Part shown: piece after piece, positions 21,618-24,454 of the stretch
Numbering within the stretch: the stretch's first letter is position 1
Layout of the letters: each line of letters starts with the position of its first letter
NCBI GenBank assembly: GCA_937952975.1
Contig: CALFXX010000079.1
Location: 1-24,454, forward strand
Reading direction: 5' to 3'
DNA: 24,454 nucleotides
Source: an uncultured Alcaligenaceae bacterium
Lineage (GTDB): Bacteria > Pseudomonadota > Gammaproteobacteria > Burkholderiales > Burkholderiaceae_B
Program-made: the position numbers and the translations under genes
The notes under the pieces: generated by a model
Told to the model about the DNA's origin: nothing
Databases searched by the model: none
Seen by the model: only the letters and a program-made list of their open reading frames with translations

Positions 21618-22834
21618 TGAAGTTCTTCCATCCGGCGTGGTTTGTAGGTCTCCCACGCGTTACAACCAGGGCACTGCCAATAATAGCGCCGCGCCTGAAA
21701 CCCACAACTGCGGCAGGTATACCGATCAAGCCGCTGACTGTGTTGATTAATCAAGCGTCGCAACAAGGCCAGATCGGCGCCGGGAATTGGGCTCTCAAGC
21801 TGGGTTTCGTTTGCCGCAGCATGGGCAAGTTCAGCCTCGAGCAAACGATCAAGCCCAAGCAATGAGGGATGCGTTTGCAATGCCTGGCGAGCAAACGCCC
21901 AGGCCACCGTCACGCCCTGCTGGGCGCGCAGCGCACGAAACACCACGTTAAACAGATCCAGAGAGGGATGCTTGTCGTGATGCGACAGCAGCAACGCCAG
22001 GCCCTCAGCAGCTTCTTGTGTTTGAGAAAAATTTTGCAACAACTGCTCTGCAACCAAACCCGCAAACTCTGGGGATTGGTCAAGCACACTTTGCAAATAC
22101 TGACGCTGTAATAACGGTTGCTGGGCAGACCCTGCGATCGAAGCATGAATTAAGGCCACACGAACGCGAGCTGCCGAACCAGAGTCTGCACCGCTCGCCT
22201 TGGCAGCACGTTCGGCCTGCTTCAGAGCCTCTTGAGCCTGCGCAACCAACGGGGGTTTTGCCGCCAAGGCGACCTGAGCTTGTTCGCAGTAGTAATGCAC
22301 CAACTGTGGCACAGGCTCGTCAACCAGTTTTTTGAGGCTTTCTACGGCCTGGATCGCTCGCGCCCAATCATGTTCAGACTCGTAGATACGAATCAGCGCG
22401 CGCAAGGACGCCAGTGCGAAGCTGGTATCTTTCAATACGGTAAAAGCTTCTTCGGCCCGATCAAGCATGCCTGCTTTCAGATAGTCTTGCGCCAGTTCAT
22501 GCTGTGCGTGCTCGCGCTGGCTAACGGGTAAATCAGCACGCGATAACAAACTTTGATGCACACGAATGGCACGCTCCATTTCGCCACGACGGCGAAAGAG
22601 GCTACCTAAGGCAAAGTGAAGCTCGGTGGTTTCAGAGTCGAGCTTCGCCACCTCGACGAAGGCGTCAATTGCGCGATCAGGCTCTTCGTTGAGCAAGAAA
22701 TTTAAACCACGAAAATACGAATCGGGCAGATTACGCGTTTCGGACAAAATCTGCCGAATATCAAAGCGCGCAGCCATCCACCCTAACGCGAACAACAACG
22801 GCACAAAAATCAGCCACCAAGACTCAAAATCCAC
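21614..22834 (-). CDS. lapB: LPS assembly protein B (LapB/YciM)
   Basis: Inner-membrane TPR protein of 406 residues that tunes LPS synthesis through FtsH-dependent turnover of LpxC. One N-terminal membrane helix (about residues 5-22) is followed by FDIRQILSETRNLPDSYFRGLNFLLNEEPDRAID, the conserved LapB start. TPR repeats run across roughly 38-340, and a C-terminal rubredoxin-like metal knuckle uses C374, C377, C388 and C391. AGGA lies 7-8 bases before the ATG. It follows lapA by 71 bases and overlaps the heptose kinase gene by 4, linking LPS regulation to core-sugar synthesis in one unit. Confidence 0.97.
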   Translation of the reverse strand: MDFESWWLIFVPLLFALGWMAARFDIRQILSETRNLPDSYFRGLNFLLNEEPDRAIDAFVEVAKLDSETTELHFALGSLFRRRGEMERAIRVHQSLLSRADLPVSQREHAQHELAQDYLKAGMLDRAEEAFTVLKDTSFALASLRALIRIYESEHDWARAIQAVESLKKLVDEPVPQLVHYYCEQAQVALAAKPPLVAQAQEALKQAERAAKASGADSGSAARVRVALIHASIAGSAQQPLLQRQYLQSVLDQSPEFAGLVAEQLLQNFSQTQEAAEGLALLLSHHDKHPSLDLFNVVFRALRAQQGVTVAWAFARQALQTHPSLLGLDRLLEAELAHAAANETQLESPIPGADLALLRRLINQHSQRLDRYTCRSCGFQARRYYWQCPGCNAWETYKPRRMEELQ

Positions 22835-22905
22835 GCAGTGTTCCTAAAATCAAATATTGAAGGCGCGAAGTCTACTGAAACTTACGCGATACAAGGCTGC
22901 TGGCG

Positions 22906-23223
22906 TCAAATCGGTGACAAGGGCACCAAGGCGTCAGGCGAAAGCTGCGAGGCACCCGAGGGGTTCACCGCTGTTTGTATGCGTTCAAGTTCTTTTTTGA
23001 GGCGTGCCACCTCGCGCCGACGACGGATTGAACCGGGTATCGTCAGCAACAGCCCAAACACCGTGCCCAGTACGAAGGTTGAAAGCATCACCACAATCAG
23101 CGGTACGCTTTGAAGCGCCCACGTGCCATAAAACGTCACGCCCACCGGGTCGGTGTTTTTTAAGGCAAACATTAAGACAGCGACAAAAACAATTAAGCGT
23201 AAAGCCCAGACAAGGTAGCGCAT
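22906..23223 (-). CDS. lapA: LapA family protein (DUF1049)
   Basis: Small inner-membrane protein of 105 residues that partners LapB in LPS assembly. Two membrane helices (about 2-19 and 38-62) flank NTDPVGVTFYGTWALQSVPL, the LapA signature. A basic coiled-coil-like stretch RRRREVARLKKELERI follows. The start is ATG 23223 because GGAG lies 8 bases upstream; an in-frame ATG 21 bases earlier would put that Shine-Dalgarno inside the gene. A strong terminator separates it from ihfB, so it probably has its own promoter. A minus-strand TACAAT about 30 bases upstream is a candidate -10. Confidence 0.95.
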   Translation of the reverse strand: MRYLVWALRLIVFVAVLMFALKNTDPVGVTFYGTWALQSVPLIVVMLSTFVLGTVFGLLLTIPGSIRRRREVARLKKELERIQTAVNPSGASQLSPDALVPLSPI

Positions 23224-23279
23224 GGCTGATGCTCCAGAGTGCAAAAGTCGATTGTAAGCGTCCTACAGTTTTGGCGCAT

Positions 23280-23305
23280 AAAAAAACCGCCATTCGGCGG
23301 TTTTT
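23280..23305 (-). terminator. Rho-independent terminator of ihfB
   Basis: AAAAACCGCC (23282-23291), loop ATTC and GGCGGTTTTT (23296-23305) form a perfect 10-bp stem. On the minus strand the stem is followed by a T-run (A at 23280-23286 on plus). It lies just past the ihfB stop and is symmetrical enough to work in both directions. Confidence 0.92.
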
Positions 23306-23313
23306 CTAATCAA

Positions 23314-23637
23314 TCAATGGTCTGTCGCACCTGAGGGATCGGTGCTAGCTGCCGCACCGTTCAAATCGACACGTTCACGCAACTCTTTACCGGCCTTGAA
23401 ATGTGGCACCTGTTTACCAGGTACCAACACTTGTTCGCCCGACTTGGGATTGCGCCCGACGCGTGGTGCGCGTTCAGACAGCGAAAAGCTGCCAAAACCA
23501 CGGATTTCGATGCGTTGACCTTCGGCTAACGCCTCGGTCATAGCATCGAGCACCGTTTTAACAGCGTAATCGGTGTCACGAGCGGCCAGCTGTGTATAGC
23601 GGGCCGCCAGCGCAGCGATAAGTTCAGACTTAGTCAC
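23314..23637 (-). CDS. ihfB: Integration host factor beta subunit
   Basis: DNA-bending nucleoid protein of 107 residues that pairs with IhfA. The frame opens MTKSELIAALAARYTQL and contains the DNA-binding-arm signature RIEIRGFGSFSLSERAPRVGRNPKSGEQVLVPGKQVPHFKAGKELRERV. The start codon is GTG (CAC on plus at 23635-23637), fixed by the family N-terminus TKSEL. No Shine-Dalgarno precedes it. It starts 5 bases after the rpsA stop, so it probably relies on ribosomes finishing rpsA. The rpsA-ihfB pairing is widely conserved in proteobacteria. The C-terminal tail after GKELRERV is about a dozen residues longer than in E. coli. Confidence 0.97.
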   Translation of the reverse strand: MTKSELIAALAARYTQLAARDTDYAVKTVLDAMTEALAEGQRIEIRGFGSFSLSERAPRVGRNPKSGEQVLVPGKQVPHFKAGKELRERVDLNGAAASTDPSGATDH

Positions 23638-23642
23638 TGGAG

Positions 23643-24454
23643 TTATTCAGTGTCGCGGGCCTGATCGAGCTTGGCCTTGAGCAATGCGCCCAAATTGGTT
23701 GTACCCGACGATGCACTCGATTCAGAAATACGCTGCATAGACTCTGCAGTGTCTGCTGTATCGCGCGCTTTGATCGACAACTGGATCTGACGTGTCTTGC
23801 GATCAACGTTGATGATCATTGCTTCGATGTTATCGCCAGCTTTGATCGCGGTGGTTGCGTCTTCAACGCGGCCTGTCGAAATCTCAGACGCACGCAGATA
23901 ACCTTCAACTTCGAGCGACAAGGTCACGATCGCGCCCTTGGCTTCAACAGACTTCACGGTGCCAGGAACAACAGCGCCTTTGTCGTAAGTTGAAACGTAG
24001 TTGTTGAACGGGTCACCTTCAAGCTGTTTCACGCCCAGCGAAATACGCTCTTTGTCGGTGTCGATACCCAACACGGTTGCGTGAAGCTCGTCGCCTTTCT
24101 TGAAGTTACGAACGGCTTCTTCACCGGTTTCGGTCCAAGACAAGTCAGACAAGTGCACCAAGCCATCAATGCCGCCTGGCAAGCCAACAAACACGCCAAA
24201 GTCAGTGATTGATTTGATCGCGCCTGAAACTTTGTCGCCACGCTTGAAGTTAGAAGCGAATTCTTCCCAAGGGTTTTGACGGCATTGCTTCATGCCCAAC
24301 GAAATACGGCGGCGATCTTCGTCGATTTCAAGAACCATGACTTCGACTTCTTCGCCCAAGGTCACAACCTTGCGTGGATCAACGTTTTTGTTAGTCCAAT
24401 CCATTTCAGACACGTGAACCAGACCTTCGATACCGGCTTCGACTTCAACGAATG
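23643..24454 (-). CDS. rpsA: 30S ribosomal protein S1, C-terminal part (cut by window edge)
   Basis: Last 270 or so residues of S1, which binds mRNA on the 30S subunit. The frame is open to the window edge; GTG at 24413 is an internal valine codon and not the start. The visible part holds the end of the fourth S1 repeat (GIEGLVHVSEMDWTNKN through ISLGMKQCRQNPW), a full fifth repeat (FKRGDKVSGAIKSITDFGVFVGLPGGIDGLVHLSDLSW through ISLGVKQ) and a full sixth (YDKGAVVPGTVKSVEAKGAIVTL through IQLSIKA). A Ser-rich tail ending in LGALLKAKLDQARDTE follows. Its stop is 5 bases before the ihfB start. Confidence 0.97.
   Translation of the reverse strand, partial: FVEVEAGIEGLVHVSEMDWTNKNVDPRKVVTLGEEVEVMVLEIDEDRRRISLGMKQCRQNPWEEFASNFKRGDKVSGAIKSITDFGVFVGLPGGIDGLVHLSDLSWTETGEEAVRNFKKGDELHATVLGIDTDKERISLGVKQLEGDPFNNYVSTYDKGAVVPGTVKSVEAKGAIVTLSLEVEGYLRASEISTGRVEDATTAIKAGDNIEAMIINVDRKTRQIQLSIKARDTADTAESMQRISESSASSGTTNLGALLKAKLDQARDTE

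Noticed and set aside
21618..21656. Longer start of the heptose kinase
   Set aside because: The extra 13 residues lie inside lapB. The ATGA overlap at 21614-21617 is the usual coupled arrangement.
24411..24413. GTG as start of rpsA
   Set aside because: The frame continues upstream with conserved S1 sequence (VEVEAGIEGLVH) to the window edge, so this is an internal valine codon.

Overview
The window reads as the chromosome of a betaproteobacterium, most likely order Burkholderiales and probably Alcaligenaceae-like. The evidence is protein-level resemblance (LapB, CysM, EtfAB, HldD, RplS), the block rpsA-ihfB-lapA-lapB-hldA-hldD-comEA-cysM, and moderate GC. The genus cannot be fixed from this sequence.

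Layout. (1) 12-2900: a membrane M48 metalloprotease and the ribosome-assembly GTPase RsgA overlap by 4 bases on the plus strand and converge with a CoA-pyrophosphatase-type NUDIX hydrolase. (2) 3013-8782: a six-gene plus-strand operon with a metal-dependent amidohydrolase, a periplasmic binding protein, two LivH/LivM permeases and two LivG/LivF ATPases. This looks like an uptake-and-hydrolysis unit for an amino-acid-like or peptide-like substrate. (3) 8787-11200: a loose, accessory-looking stretch with a solitary rplS, an EamA transporter and a 59-residue single-pass membrane protein. It contains three unrelated short tandem arrays (13, 12 and 18 bp) in its intergenic spaces. (4) 11201-12832: a ThDP-dependent acetolactate-synthase-like enzyme. 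(5) 12964-16556 (minus): etfB-etfA and a large acyl-CoA dehydrogenase, i.e. an acyl-CoA oxidation and electron-transfer module. (6) 16690-17877: lytic transglycosylase MltB. (7) 17914-24454 (minus): rpsA (cut by the window edge), ihfB, lapA, lapB, heptose kinase, hldD, a ComEA-like protein and cysM, covering translation, nucleoid structure and LPS assembly.

The most interesting signal is at 10665-11010. Two overlapping, nearly ideal LexA (SOS) boxes cover a plausible minus-strand promoter. That promoter points at an unannotated 59-residue protein with a strong Shine-Dalgarno and one C-terminal membrane helix, preceded by a structured leader of about 120 nt. Small SOS-induced single-pass membrane proteins in other bacteria are division inhibitors or membrane toxins, so this is a candidate new member of that functional class.
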